Assembly (NCBI RefSeq): GCF_006539165.1 | Contig: NZ_BJMM01000003.1 | Location: 248,001-312,000 of the forward strand | Direction of reading: 5' to 3' | From: Streptomyces cacaoi | GTDB lineage: Bacteria > Actinomycetota > Actinomycetes > Streptomycetales > Streptomycetaceae | DNA: 64,000 nucleotides | Shown here: positions 42,139 through 51,227 of the stretch, one piece after another | Layout of the letters: each line of letters starts with the position of its first letter | Position numbering within the stretch: position 1 is the stretch's first letter | Notes under the pieces: model-generated | Told to the model about the DNA's origin: nothing | Database searches by the model: none | The model's input: the letters and a program-made list of their open reading frames with translations, nothing else | Position numbers and translations under genes: made by a program

Positions 42139-42852
42139 TGAGAAGCAACTCCCTCACATGGCCTGGCTGTTGGAGGCAAAGTATACGGCGCATGCCTGTC
42201 ATCTCGCGTGGCGCAGAGAGGTAACCAACTGAAGAGTTGTGCGGCTGCGCCAGCCAACGCCCTTTAATCCCTTGGACGTTGCGGTGATCTCCCTCGGAAC
42301 TCGCCCTCGATGAGCCCTGTCCCGATGGCTGCGGCAGATCTCTGAAACGCTGCTGGTCTGAAACTTTCCGTGCGGGCGTAGATACCGGAGCTCATCATGC
42401 CTGTGATGAACGGTAGGGCACCCAGGCCGCCAGCTAAATCCCAGCACCGCCAACGGAATTCCCGAAGAGAAGCCTGGGCGGATGGTTCCTTCACATGCAC
42501 AGAAGAATCGTTGAGGACCACGCTTCCTCATGCCGAAGCAACCGGGCCACCCGGCCGAAGGGCATGATCCGACCGCATTCCGTGAGGAGCTCTCAGCCCG
42601 TAACAGCGCTTCGGGGCCTCCCTCGGACGTCAAGTGCCGCGCCCCCACCCCCGCGTTCATCCCCTCCCCGTTCGCCGTGACCCGCAGCCGCCCCCCTCCG
42701 CGCTGCCCACCCGAAGCCCATGACGCTTACTCAAAACCACGATTGACTCGGAGTCAACCAGGCCCGTAGCGTCCCTGCCCTCGGTTGCGGCCCGGCCGCG
42801 CGGTCGTCGTTTCCGGGGCGGCAACGAACCCCCATCGCAGTGGTGAGAGGGC
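42139..42852. other. Gene-poor, lower-GC stretch
   Basis: About 700 bases without a gene I can support. The best remnant is a minus-strand frame at 42264-42521 containing GGLGALPFITGMMSSGIYAR, which could be the decayed end of a former gene. The last ~100 bases should contain the promoter of the FAD monooxygenase. Confidence 0.4.
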
Positions 42853-44564
42853 GTGGACATGCAGGAACAGCACGAAGTGGTGATCGTCGGGGCCGGGCCG
42901 ATAGGCACGATGCTGGCGATCGAACTGGGGCGCCGGGGTGTGGATGTGCGGCTCGTCGAGCGGCGGGAGAGCCGGCTGCGGCACCCCCGGGCCATCGGGA
43001 TCCACGGCAGGTCGATGGAGATGCTGCGCCACATCGGCCTGAGCGACGACGTCCGGCGTGCGGGCGGTCTTCCGGCCGAACAGTGGAGCAGCGCCGGCTA
43101 CTCGACCCGGCTCCGGGATCCCTCCCTCGGCACCGTCGACATGCTGGCGACCGCGGAGCGGGTGGCCCAGGCCCGGCAGATCTCGCCCGAACTGATCGGC
43201 TGGTGCGCGCAGGACATCTTCGAGACCCGGCTGCGCCGGCATCTGAGGGCCTACCCGACCGTGTCGGTGCACTACGGCGTACGCGTCACCGACGTCGTCC
43301 AGGACCGCCACGGCGTGACGCTGACCGGCGTCGACGAGCACTCCGGGGCCGAGCGGACCGTCCGGGCACGGTACGTCGTGGGCGCGGACGGCGGGCGGAG
43401 CCTGGTGCGGGAGAAGGCGGGCATCCCTCGCGGGAGACGCGGCCGCTGGGCCACCAGATCAACGTGTGCTTCGAAGCCGATCTGGCCCCGTTCCTCCACG
43501 GCCGCACCCACATCCTGTACTGGATCATCAACGCCGATACCCAGGGCGCCTTCCTCACCTACGACGGAAAGCGCCGCTGGGCCTACAGCTGGGGCTACGA
43601 CCCCGCCGTCATGTCCGCGGAGGACTTCACGCCGGAGCACTGCACCGAGGTCATCAAGAACGCCATCGGGGAGCGGGACGTCGACATCGACATCGACGGG
43701 ATCTTCTTCTGGAGGGTCGAATCGGCGCTCTCCGACCGCTACCGGGAAGGCCGGCTCCTGCTCGCGGGCGATGCCGCGCACCGGGTGCCGCCGTCGGGTG
43801 GCTTCGGCATGAACGTAGGGCTCCAGGACGCCCAGAACCTCGGCTGGAAGCTGCATGCCGTACTGCGGGGACGGGCGGGCGACGGCTTGCTGGACACCTA
43901 CGAGGCCGAGCGGCGGCCGATCGCCGAGGAGACCATCGAGCAGACGCTGGCGAACGCACGCCGGGCCACCGAGGTGGGCTGGATCATGGAGGACCCGGGG
44001 CAGTTGGCCGCGATCGAGGACCCGGGCCCGGCCGGTGAGCGGGTCCGCCGCCGGATCGTGGACGCCGTTCCCGGCCAGGAGCCGCAGTACTGGTCGCCCG
44101 GCCGGCAGTTCGGTTTCGTCTACCGGGACGGCGCGCTCGTCCCGGACGGGACGGAGCCGCCCGCCTCGACCGTCACCGAGTACCACCCGAGCGGCTTCCC
44201 CGGCGCCCGGGCGCCCCACGTGTGGCTGGAGAAGGCCGGGGGAGAGCGGGTGTCCACGGTGGATCTGCTGCACACGGACTTCTCGGTGCTCGCCGGTGAG
44301 GAAGGCCGCCCCTGGGTGGATGCCGCCCGTCGAGCCGCCGCGAGCCACGGCGTCGAGCTGCGGGCCGTGGTGATCGGCGACTGCGCCGAGTACACCGAGC
44401 CGACCGGGACGTGGCGGACGCTCTACGGTCTCGAACCGAGCGGCGCGGTGGTCGTACGGCCGGACGGGCACGTGGGATTCCGGGCCCGCGCGCTCTCCGA
44501 TCCGGCCACGGCGGAGAAAACCCTTGAGGAGGTGTTCGACCGCCTGCTCGCCCTCCGTCCGTAG
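42853..44564 (+). pseudogene. FAD-dependent aromatic monooxygenase, interrupted by a one-base deletion
   Basis: Group A flavoprotein hydroxylase (PheA/TfdB/MhpA-like), about 570 residues if repaired. The first frame (GTG 42853) has the FAD motif VVIVGAGPIGTMLAIELGRRG and the DG motif VVGADGGRSLVREKAG. The sequence then leaves frame at about 43425-43435 and resumes one base back with RPLGHQINVCFEADLAPFL. The rest holds the GD motif (LLLAGDAAHRVPPSGGFGMN) and a C-terminal thioredoxin-like domain. Adding one C in the CCC at 43425-43427 restores GIPSRETRPLG. The break may be real or an assembly error. Such enzymes hydroxylate phenolic or polyketide-like substrates. Confidence 0.85.
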
Positions 44565-44567
44565 CGG

Positions 44568-44599
44568 CGCCCACCGGCAGCGGCAACGGCCGGTGGGCG
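44568..44599. terminator. Bidirectional hairpin terminator
   Basis: CGCCCACCGGC (44568-44578) and GCCGGTGGGCG (44589-44599) form a perfect 11-bp stem with a 10-base loop, four bases past the monooxygenase stop and between convergent genes. Confidence 0.7.
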
Positions 44600-44676
44600 G
44601 AGCCGTGCGCGCCGGGAACCCGAGGGCGGGGAACCGGACCTCGCGGAGAGGAGAGCGGGGGAGGAGGCCCCCGGCG

Positions 44677-45366
44677 TTACCGCAGCTCGCTGAAGCGTTC
44701 GGTCGCCCGGGTGTGACCGGCGACGATGATGGTGTCCTCGGGGTGGACGACGGCGTCGGCCGTGGCGTAGGTGAAGCCCTCACCGGGGCGCTTGATGGCG
44801 ACGACGGTGACGCCGTGCCGGGTACGGACGGAGCTTCGGGACAGCGGCACACCGGTGATGTCGGCGGGAGGGTTCGTCTTCACCATGGCGAAGTCCTCCT
44901 CGAACTCGATGTAGTCGAGCATCCGGCCGCGGACGAGGTGGGCGACGCGCTGCCCCATGTCGTGCTCGGGGTAGACGACGTGGTGGACGCCCAGCTGTTC
45001 GAGGATGCGCCCGTGTGCCTCGCTGATGGCCTTGGCCCACACGTGGGGGATGTCGAACGAGATCAGCAACGAGGCGGTCAGGATGCTGGCTTCCAGATCC
45101 GTGCCGATGCCGACGACGGCACGGTCGAACTCGTGGACGCCCAGCTGACGCATGGCGTCCTCCTTGGTGGAGTCCGCGCGCACGACGTGGGTGAGCGATC
45201 CGGAGAGGGACTGGACGACTTCCGCGTCCTCGTCGATCCCGAGGACTTCCGTCTCCTCGTCGACCAGTTCGAGCGCCAGGGCCCTGCCGAACCGGCCCAT
45301 GCCGATGACGACGACAGCGTCCTCGCGTGCGCTGCGCCGGGTGCTGGATGCGCGTTTTCTAGCCAA
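44677..45366 (-). CDS. trkA: TrkA-family K+ channel regulatory subunit (KtrA/TrkA type)
   Basis: 229 residues. The N-terminal RCK/TrkA-N domain has the nucleotide motif VVVIGMGRFGRALALEL and the following acidic residue in VLGIDED. The C-terminal TrkA-C domain covers about residues 145-225 (GVPLSRSSVRTRHGVTVVAI). The start overlaps the 3' end of the TrkH gene by 8 bases, so the two are co-translated. It gates the partner transporter in response to nucleotide. Single RCK domain plus small size match KtrA/CeoB rather than the double-domain E. coli TrkA. Confidence 0.93.
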   Translation of the reverse strand: MARKRASSTRRSAREDAVVVIGMGRFGRALALELVDEETEVLGIDEDAEVVQSLSGSLTHVVRADSTKEDAMRQLGVHEFDRAVVGIGTDLEASILTASLLISFDIPHVWAKAISEAHGRILEQLGVHHVVYPEHDMGQRVAHLVRGRMLDYIEFEEDFAMVKTNPPADITGVPLSRSSVRTRHGVTVVAIKRPGEGFTYATADAVVHPEDTIIVAGHTRATERFSELR

Positions 45367-46702
45367 TGACGGGTCGCTCCTCGGGCAGGTCGTACAGACG
45401 GACGCGGTGGCGCAGGGCGAGCGCGGAGGCCACCGTGATCGGGCCGAGCCGGCCGATGAACATCAGCGCGATGAGCAGGACCTGTTCCGGTCCCGGCAGC
45501 CCGTCGGTGATCCCCGTGGAGAGGCCGACGGTGGCGAACGCCGAGGTCACTTCGAACAGGGACCGGTCCAGGCCGTTGTCGGAGAACACCATGAAGAAGA
45601 GCGTGGAGCAGGCCACCGCCGCCACGGCGAGCAGGACGACGGTGAGCGCCTGGCGCTGGACGTCGTGGTGCAGGCGGCGCCGGAAGATGGTGACCGTGCC
45701 CTCGCCGCGGATCTCGGCGCTCATCACGAAGAACAACACCGCGAAGGTGGTGACCTTGATGCCACCGGCCGTGCCGGCGCTGGCGCCACCGATGAACATC
45801 AGCACATCCGTCCCCAGCCAGGTGGCCGGGTTCATCTGGCCGATGTCGAGGCTGTTGAAACCGGCGGTGCGCGGCATGACGCCCTGGAAGAACCCGGCCA
45901 GCAGCTTGGCCGGCGGGGCCAGGGGGCCCAGCGTCCGCGGATTGGTCCACTCCAGGGCGGTGACGAACACGGCACCGCCGACGAGGAAGACACCGGTCGC
46001 CCACAGCACGATCTTGGTGTGCAGCGACCAGGTGCGCGGCCGGTTCCAGCGGCGGCGCAGCTCGAACAGGACGGGGAAGCCCAGGCCACCGCAGATGACG
46101 GCGAAGGCGATGGGCAGGCAGATCCACGGGTCGCCGGTGAAGCCCATCAGGCTGTCGGAGAAGAGGGCGAATCCGGCGTTGTTGAAGGCCGAGACGGCGT
46201 GGAAGCCGCCCAGCCAGACCGCCCGTGGCCAGGACTCGTCGTAGGCGGTGGCGAATCTGACCGTCAGGAACAGCGCGGTGAGGGCCTCCAGGAGCAGACT
46301 GACCTTCACGACCCCGGTGACCACCGAACGGACATCGCCCAGCCCGAGCGTCTTGGTCTCCGTCGCGGCCGTCAGACGGGCACGCAGCCCCATACGGCGG
46401 GAGACCAGCAGCACCAGTACGGAGGCGAAGGTCATGATGCCGAGCCCGCCGAGCTGGATCAGCGCCAGGATCACCGCGTGGCCGAAGGTGGTCCAGTACA
46501 CGGGGGTGTCCACTACGATCAGCCCGGTCACACAGACGGAGGAGGTCGAGGTGAACAGGGCCTCCAACGCGTCCGCGCCGCCCGGCCCGGCCTTGGCCAC
46601 CGGCAGCATCAGCAGCGCCGTCCCGACGGCGATCGCCCCGGCGAAGCCCAGGACCACCACCTGGGCCGGGTGCCGCAGCCGCGGCCACCTGCGGGGCGTC
46701 AT
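45359..46702 (-). CDS. trkH: TrkH/KtrB-family K+ transporter
   Basis: 447 residues from ATG 46702. It contains the four-fold repeated pore of the Trk/Ktr/HKT superfamily: TSTSSVCVTGL, SAFNNAGFALF, MPRTAGFNSLD and SAFATVGLSTG, each with the filter glycine. About eight to ten transmembrane segments. Length matches KtrB. The open frame extends upstream to 47227 without protein character. It forms the K+ uptake system with the overlapping downstream trkA. Confidence 0.94.
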   Translation of the reverse strand: MTPRRWPRLRHPAQVVVLGFAGAIAVGTALLMLPVAKAGPGGADALEALFTSTSSVCVTGLIVVDTPVYWTTFGHAVILALIQLGGLGIMTFASVLVLLVSRRMGLRARLTAATETKTLGLGDVRSVVTGVVKVSLLLEALTALFLTVRFATAYDESWPRAVWLGGFHAVSAFNNAGFALFSDSLMGFTGDPWICLPIAFAVICGGLGFPVLFELRRRWNRPRTWSLHTKIVLWATGVFLVGGAVFVTALEWTNPRTLGPLAPPAKLLAGFFQGVMPRTAGFNSLDIGQMNPATWLGTDVLMFIGGASAGTAGGIKVTTFAVLFFVMSAEIRGEGTVTIFRRRLHHDVQRQALTVVLLAVAAVACSTLFFMVFSDNGLDRSLFEVTSAFATVGLSTGITDGLPGPEQVLLIALMFIGRLGPITVASALALRHRVRLYDLPEERPVIG

Positions 46703-46831
46703 CGAGCGCTTTTCGCCAACGGATTTCTTCGCACTGGGAGACGATAAACAACCGGGCGCCTCCTTCGCGTCGCCGCCTCCCCCTGTGTCCGGAAGGTCCT
46801 CCGCCGGTTCCTCACGGCTCGGGTCCGCAGG

Positions 46832-47002
46832 ATGAGGCTGCCGGTGTACGATCGCGGGCTGCTCCGCACGGAGTGCGCGCTGGGGAGCGCCGCGGTGGCC
46901 CTGCTGACGGCAGGTGCGCTCACGGACAACTGGTGGATGCTGGGCGCCGGCGTCTGGGCCCTGATCGTCACCTGTCTGATCGATCTGCTCTTCTTCCGGT
47001 GA
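46832..47002 (+). CDS. Small two-pass membrane protein
   Basis: 56 residues, MRLPVYDRGLLRTECALG followed by two hydrophobic stretches (SAAVALLTAGALTDNWWMLG and VWALIVTCLIDLLFF), ending with Arg. It is divergent from trkH. The ribosome site is weak (CAGG directly before ATG), so support rests on composition and the open frame. I recognise no family. Confidence 0.5.
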   Translation: MRLPVYDRGLLRTECALGSAAVALLTAGALTDNWWMLGAGVWALIVTCLIDLLFFR

Positions 47003-47177
47003 CCGGCGGGAAGACCCCTGCCCACCGGTGATCACCGAGGCGACCGTGCGGGCCACGGTGTGCCGGGGAGCGGTCACACGGTCGAGCGGCCGCGCCGGCG
47101 TCAACGGGGCGCAGAAAAAGGCTCCTTCGAGCTCTTCCTGTGCGGTCGGCAGCCGCGGACGATCATGGGATCCGGGA

Positions 47178-47193
47178 TTGAACGATCGTCCAA
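47178..47193. promoter_or_regulatory. Palindromic operator upstream of the Rieske oxygenase
   Basis: TTGAACGATCGTCCAA is a 16-bp palindrome with a single mismatched pair around the perfect core ACGATCGT. TTGAAC/GTTCAA-type palindromes are typical of BetI-like TetR regulators, and a BetI-like gene follows the oxygenase at 48529. Confidence 0.7.
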
Positions 47194-47213
47194 AGCTGCC
47201 TATGGTCGTCGGC

Positions 47214-48362
47214 ATGGTTGCTCTCACCGCAGACGAGTTCAGGGCGATCGCCTCCGGCTACGACGCAGATCCAGGGCAGTCCATGTCCCTCCGGGCGGAG
47301 GCGTACACCGACCCCAAGTGGCACACCGCCGACCAGCGGGGGATCTTCGCCCGCACCTGGCAATGGGTGTGCCACGCGGAGAAGTTGGCGCAGCCGGGCA
47401 GCTATGTCGCCGCCACGGTCGCGGAGATGCCGGTGCTGATCGTGCGTGACCGCTCCCGCAACCTGCGTGCCTTCTACAACGTGTGCAAACACCGGGCGCA
47501 CGAGCTGATTTCGGGCTCGGGGACGACACGCACCCTCGTGTGCCCCTACCACGCCTGGACCTACGACCTGACCGGTGCGCTGGTCGGAGCGCGCCGGACC
47601 GACCGCATGGAGTCGTTCGAGAAGTCGGAGATCTGTCTCGACCGGGTCCAGGTCGAGGAGTTCTGCGGCTTCGTGTACGTCAACCTCGACCCGGCCGCGC
47701 AGCCCCTGGCGCAGCAGGCTCCCGATCTCGCCGCCGAGATCATGGAGCGGGCGCCGGACATCGAGCGGCTCACCCACGCGAAGCGGCTGCACTACGACAT
47801 CAGGACCAACTGGAAGAACGTCGTCGACAACTTCCTGGAGTGCTACCACTGCCATGTCGCGCACAAGGAGTTCGTGTCCCTGGTGGACATGGACACCTAC
47901 GACGTGCGGACGCACGGCATCTGGTCCAGCCACTTCGCGGAAGCGGGCAGGTCGGCGAACGCCGCGTACGACGTGTCCGGCGCGACCGTCACCGAGCACT
48001 CCGTGTGGTGGCTGTGGCCCAACACCTGTCTGATGCGCTATCCCGGCCGGGGGAACTTCATGGTCCTTCAGATGATTCCGGCCGGGCCCGGGCGCACGCG
48101 GGAGACGCTCGACTTCTTCCTGGAGAGCACCGAGCCGAACGAGGCCGAGAAGCAGTCGGTCGCGTACCTGGACGAGGTGCTCCAGGTGCAGGACATCCGG
48201 CTGGTCGAGAGCGTCCAGCGCGGCATGGAGACACCCGCGTTCGACCAGGGGCGGATCGTCCACGACCCCGAGCGCAGGCCGGGGCTGTCCGAGCACGGTG
48301 TGCACCACTTCCACGGCCTGGTCCTCGACGCCTACCGCGCCCTGGTGAGCGACCCCGCCTGA
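47214..48362 (+). CDS. Rieske non-haem iron oxygenase, alpha subunit (choline/carnitine monooxygenase-like)
   Basis: 382 residues from ATG 47214; ATG 47202, 8 bases after the palindrome, is an alternative, and neither has a clear ribosome site. The Rieske [2Fe-2S] ligands are CKHRAH and CPYHAW (residues ~85-115). The mononuclear iron site is in VVDNFLECYHCHVAHKEF, with the acidic bridge residue and two His. Order and length match oxygenases acting on quaternary amines (choline monooxygenase, CntA, glycine betaine and stachydrine demethylases), which need a separate reductase; none is in the window. The palindrome and downstream BetI-like regulator support a quaternary-amine role, by inference. 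Confidence 0.88.
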   Translation: MVALTADEFRAIASGYDADPGQSMSLRAEAYTDPKWHTADQRGIFARTWQWVCHAEKLAQPGSYVAATVAEMPVLIVRDRSRNLRAFYNVCKHRAHELISGSGTTRTLVCPYHAWTYDLTGALVGARRTDRMESFEKSEICLDRVQVEEFCGFVYVNLDPAAQPLAQQAPDLAAEIMERAPDIERLTHAKRLHYDIRTNWKNVVDNFLECYHCHVAHKEFVSLVDMDTYDVRTHGIWSSHFAEAGRSANAAYDVSGATVTEHSVWWLWPNTCLMRYPGRGNFMVLQMIPAGPGRTRETLDFFLESTEPNEAEKQSVAYLDEVLQVQDIRLVESVQRGMETPAFDQGRIVHDPERRPGLSEHGVHHFHGLVLDAYRALVSDPA

Positions 48363-48528
48363 CCACCGCCCCAACCGACCCCACACTGGGCGCACTTGAG
48401 ACCGCCGCCCCGCACGGCCGAACCCGGCCTGCCCCGGGAGCACCCCCGAGTGCCCGGCGCGCTGTACCGGCCGCCGGGAGGACGGGCCGCCGCGCCGCCG
48501 ACCTCGGGTCACGGCTACTCTCGGGCGG

Positions 48529-49110
48529 GTGAGCGAAGGGAAGGCGGAGCCCGGGAAGACGGCCGACCGCGAGGAGCGGATCCTCGACGCGGTGCTCGTT
48601 CTCCTGTCGCAGCACGGCATTTCGGGCATCAGCATGCGCGCGGTGTCGCGGCAAGCGGGCGTGTCACTGGGGCTGGTCAACTACTACTACGACGACAAGG
48701 TCACTCTCATCGGCGCCGCGCTGCGCCGTATCGAGAAGCAGGACATGGCCATGGTCGAGCCGGACCCGGCCAGGAGCCCCGAGGACAACCTCCGGGCGGC
48801 CCTCCGCCGTGTCGCCGACGCGGAGTTCCTCACCACGCGGTACCTCTCCCTCCGGCTGCAACTGTGGGCGCTCGCGCAGGCCCACCCCGACTTCGCGGAC
48901 ATCAACACGGCGGCCCAGAAGCGCTACCGGGACGCGATGGCCGGGCTCATCCGTGCCGCCCGGCCGGACCTGTCCCGGGCCGAGTCGAACAGGCGCGCTG
49001 CCGACATCGACGTCATCCAGAACGGCATGTGGCTCACGGCCCTGCTGGGCCTCGACCACGCCGCCATCCGACGCAGCATCACCCGCTGCGAGAACATCGC
49101 CTTCGCCTAG
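48529..49110 (+). CDS. BetI-like TetR-family regulator
   Basis: 193 residues from GTG 48529. The helix-turn-helix is ISMRAVSRQAGVSLGLVNYYYDDKVTLIGAAL, the BetI-like form with VNYYYDDK. The C-terminal domain matches the size of BetI (about 195). It lies 166 bases after the Rieske oxygenase on the same strand. It is the best candidate to bind the palindrome at 47178-47193 and repress the oxygenase gene until substrate appears. Confidence 0.88.
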   Translation: MSEGKAEPGKTADREERILDAVLVLLSQHGISGISMRAVSRQAGVSLGLVNYYYDDKVTLIGAALRRIEKQDMAMVEPDPARSPEDNLRAALRRVADAEFLTTRYLSLRLQLWALAQAHPDFADINTAAQKRYRDAMAGLIRAARPDLSRAESNRRAADIDVIQNGMWLTALLGLDHAAIRRSITRCENIAFA

Positions 49111-49331
49111 CCAGGCCCCCAACTGCGTCTGCGTGGCACCGGGCGGCGACGGGCATGCGCCGAATTCCCCGTGCAGCAACGGGCGTTCGCGCGTCCGCGA
49201 GCCCGTCCGGGACCGGTCTCCGCCGTCCTCCCGGACCCTGCGCGGTCCGCTCGTTGCGCCAACCGGCGGAGTGGGGTGAACACGCCGGTGGCAGTCCTGG
49301 TCCGGGGGGCCCGCGCTCATACCCTCCCGGC

Positions 49332-50051
49332 GTGAACATGCTGATGCTGGCCGCGCAAGGCGGTCTGAAGATCGACTGGGCGCGGATGCCCACGTACAAC
49401 ACCATCATGTCGCTCTGCGCGGGCGCGGGGCTGCTGCTGGTGGTGGCGCTCGGCTGGATGCTGCTGTCGGGGCGTCAAGTGATGCCGGATGCCTGGGCCA
49501 TGGGGTTCGGCACGCTGGGGCTCATCCTCTTCGTGACCGGGCTGCACATGACGCTCACCTGGCCGCTGGCGGGCCAGGGTTTCCCCTTCGACAACGTCAT
49601 CTTCGGCGAGCCGTCGCTGGCCTTCGGGGCTTTGCTGCTGTTCGCCGCGTTCTTCCTCTGGAAGCGCGGCGATGTGATGCGGACGACCGCCGACCGTGGC
49701 CGCGACATCGCGGCGCTCTCCGCTCCCGTTTCCGTACTGGTCTTCGGACTTGGGCTGGCGTGCCTCGCCATCGCGGCGGCGGGCTGGCGCTACACCCTGT
49801 TCGCCGCGCCGCCGGAGGAGCCGATCTCGGGCGAGTTCGCCGATTTCCCCATGCTGGAAGCCAGCTTCATGTCCGGGCTCTATGTGCTGACGGGCGTCGG
49901 CGCGCTGCTCTTCCCGGCTGTGCTGCGCCGCAGGGGCGGCCCGGTCGCCTGGGTGGCCGGAGTGTGCTGGACGATCGCCGGGCTGGCGTTCCTGCTCTTC
50001 GGGGCGCTGAACTACTTCACGCACATCGGCCTGATCGTCAACACGATGTGA
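49332..50051 (+). CDS. DUF981-like multi-pass membrane protein
   Basis: 239 residues from GTG 49332; ATG 49338 is possible. Six or so hydrophobic segments. The block FVTGLHMTLTWPLAGQGFPFDNVIFGEPSLAFG matches my memory of the DUF981 family, stated here in outline only: a conserved TW-P followed by N-x-x-FGEP in the loop between segments 2 and 3. Function unknown. A pair of strong hairpins follows the stop. Confidence 0.7.
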   Translation: MNMLMLAAQGGLKIDWARMPTYNTIMSLCAGAGLLLVVALGWMLLSGRQVMPDAWAMGFGTLGLILFVTGLHMTLTWPLAGQGFPFDNVIFGEPSLAFGALLLFAAFFLWKRGDVMRTTADRGRDIAALSAPVSVLVFGLGLACLAIAAAGWRYTLFAAPPEEPISGEFADFPMLEASFMSGLYVLTGVGALLFPAVLRRRGGPVAWVAGVCWTIAGLAFLLFGALNYFTHIGLIVNTM

Positions 50052-50072
50052 GCGGCCGCACATCCGGTGACG

Positions 50073-50113
50073 GGCGTGCGGAGTTCTGCGCAGGTGCCGG
50101 GACTCCGCACGCC
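50073..50113. terminator. Hairpin 1 between convergent genes
   Basis: GGCGTGCGGAGT (50073-50084) pairs perfectly with ACTCCGCACGCC (50102-50113), with a 17-base loop, 21 bases past the DUF981-like stop. Confidence 0.7.
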
Positions 50114-50114
50114 G

Positions 50115-50149
50115 GGTGAGGGCCGTCATGCGACGCGACGGCCCTCACC
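50115..50149. terminator. Hairpin 2 between convergent genes
   Basis: GGTGAGGGCCGTC (50115-50127) pairs perfectly with GACGGCCCTCACC (50137-50149), with a 9-base loop. It covers the stop codon of the minus-strand DinB-like gene and probably serves that gene's transcript. Confidence 0.75.
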
Positions 50150-50660
50150 AGTACCCCTTCGTCCCGTCGAGCAGCTCCCGCACGAGGTCCGCGTGGCCCG
50201 CGTGGCGGCCGGTCTCCTCGACGAGGTGGATGAGGATCCAGCGGAGATTGGCCTTGCCGTCCTGGCGAGTGGGATGGCGGCCCACGGCGTCCAGGGAGGC
50301 CGCCGCCGCGATCTCGTCGCTGCGGGCGCACTGCTTCTCGTAGTCCGCGAGCAACCGCCCCAGCGGGACGCCGTCCGTCCGCCAGCTGGCCTCCGGGTCG
50401 GCTCCGGCGAGAGACGGGTTCTGCTTCTCGTCCCCGCCGAGGAACACCACCTCCAGCCAGGCGTGTTCGACCCACCGCATATGGCTGATGAGTCCGGCCA
50501 TGGTCATCGCCGGGGAGGTCGGGACGACGGAGCGGTGTGCGTCCGCCTCGCCGAGACCCTCGCACTTCCAGCGCAGGATCCGACGCTGGAGGTCCAGCCA
50601 GCCGAGAAGTGCGGTGCGCTCGTCGGCCTGATACGGGGGACGTTCGAGAGAAGCAGCCAT
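50145..50660 (-). CDS. DinB-like (DUF664) protein
   Basis: 171 residues, a four-helix-bundle DinB/DUF664 protein. Metal-ligand-type His residues are visible in LISHMRWVEHAWLE and LVEETGRHAGHADLVREL, the typical HMxWxExxW and ETxRHxGHxD blocks. Members include mycothiol- or bacillithiol-dependent enzymes, so a thiol-transferase role is possible. The start ATG 50660 lacks a clear ribosome site, so the mRNA may be leaderless. Confidence 0.9.
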   Translation of the reverse strand: MAASLERPPYQADERTALLGWLDLQRRILRWKCEGLGEADAHRSVVPTSPAMTMAGLISHMRWVEHAWLEVVFLGGDEKQNPSLAGADPEASWRTDGVPLGRLLADYEKQCARSDEIAAAASLDAVGRHPTRQDGKANLRWILIHLVEETGRHAGHADLVRELLDGTKGYW

Positions 50661-50724
50661 GTCGGCGGACGCTAGCCCGCGCGGGCCCGGGCTGTCGTCG
50701 GGTTTTCCGCAACGGGCCGTGTGC

Positions 50725-50982
50725 TCAGGGCTCTTCGGGGTCCAGCTCGAAGATGAAATAGACGGTCAGCACATAGGGCTCGTCCTCGCCGTACAGACGG
50801 TCCCAGGACACGTCCACCACGCGGACGTGCTGCTCCGCCAGCCACTCCTGGACCTTCCGGAAAGCGTCCGCTGCCGTCGTCGCGAGGAAGAGCTTCCTGG
50901 CGATGGGATGCACCTGGGTCTCGGCGTCCGAGTCGTCGAAGTCCTGTGGAACGTCCAGGCAGAGGTTGGGATCGATCGCCAT
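50725..50982 (-). CDS. Small soluble protein of unknown function
   Basis: 85 residues from ATG 50982, with GAAAGG about ten bases upstream. Mixed alpha/beta sequence (KLFLATTAADAFRKVQEWLA, then YGEDEPYVLTVYFIFELDPEEP), acidic end, no signal. I do not recognise it. It precedes the DinB-like gene on the same strand by 64 bases and could be co-transcribed. Confidence 0.65.
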   Translation of the reverse strand: MAIDPNLCLDVPQDFDDSDAETQVHPIARKLFLATTAADAFRKVQEWLAEQHVRVVDVSWDRLYGEDEPYVLTVYFIFELDPEEP

Positions 50983-51227
50983 GGAACAACGCCCTTTCGA
51001 GTGGGTTCGCCGTGCTGTGTCGCCGGAGGGCCGGCCCCCCGGGTGCGACGCCCGGTAGGACCGCGTCACGGCCGGCAGGGTTGCTTCCGCCGTCGGTGGG
51101 CGGCCCGGCGGACGGTTCCGCTCTCGGTTCCGTGCCGGAGGCGACAGCGGCGGCGCGCGGGGTGGGGGAGCGGGGGAGCGGCGGACCTGGCGGGGTCGGG
51201 TGGCTCGGGCGGTCGTAAGCTGCTGGC

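Noticed and set aside
42264..42521. Minus-strand frame with a hydrophobic stretch
   Set aside because: No start signal and no family resemblance; kept only as a possible gene remnant in the gap note.
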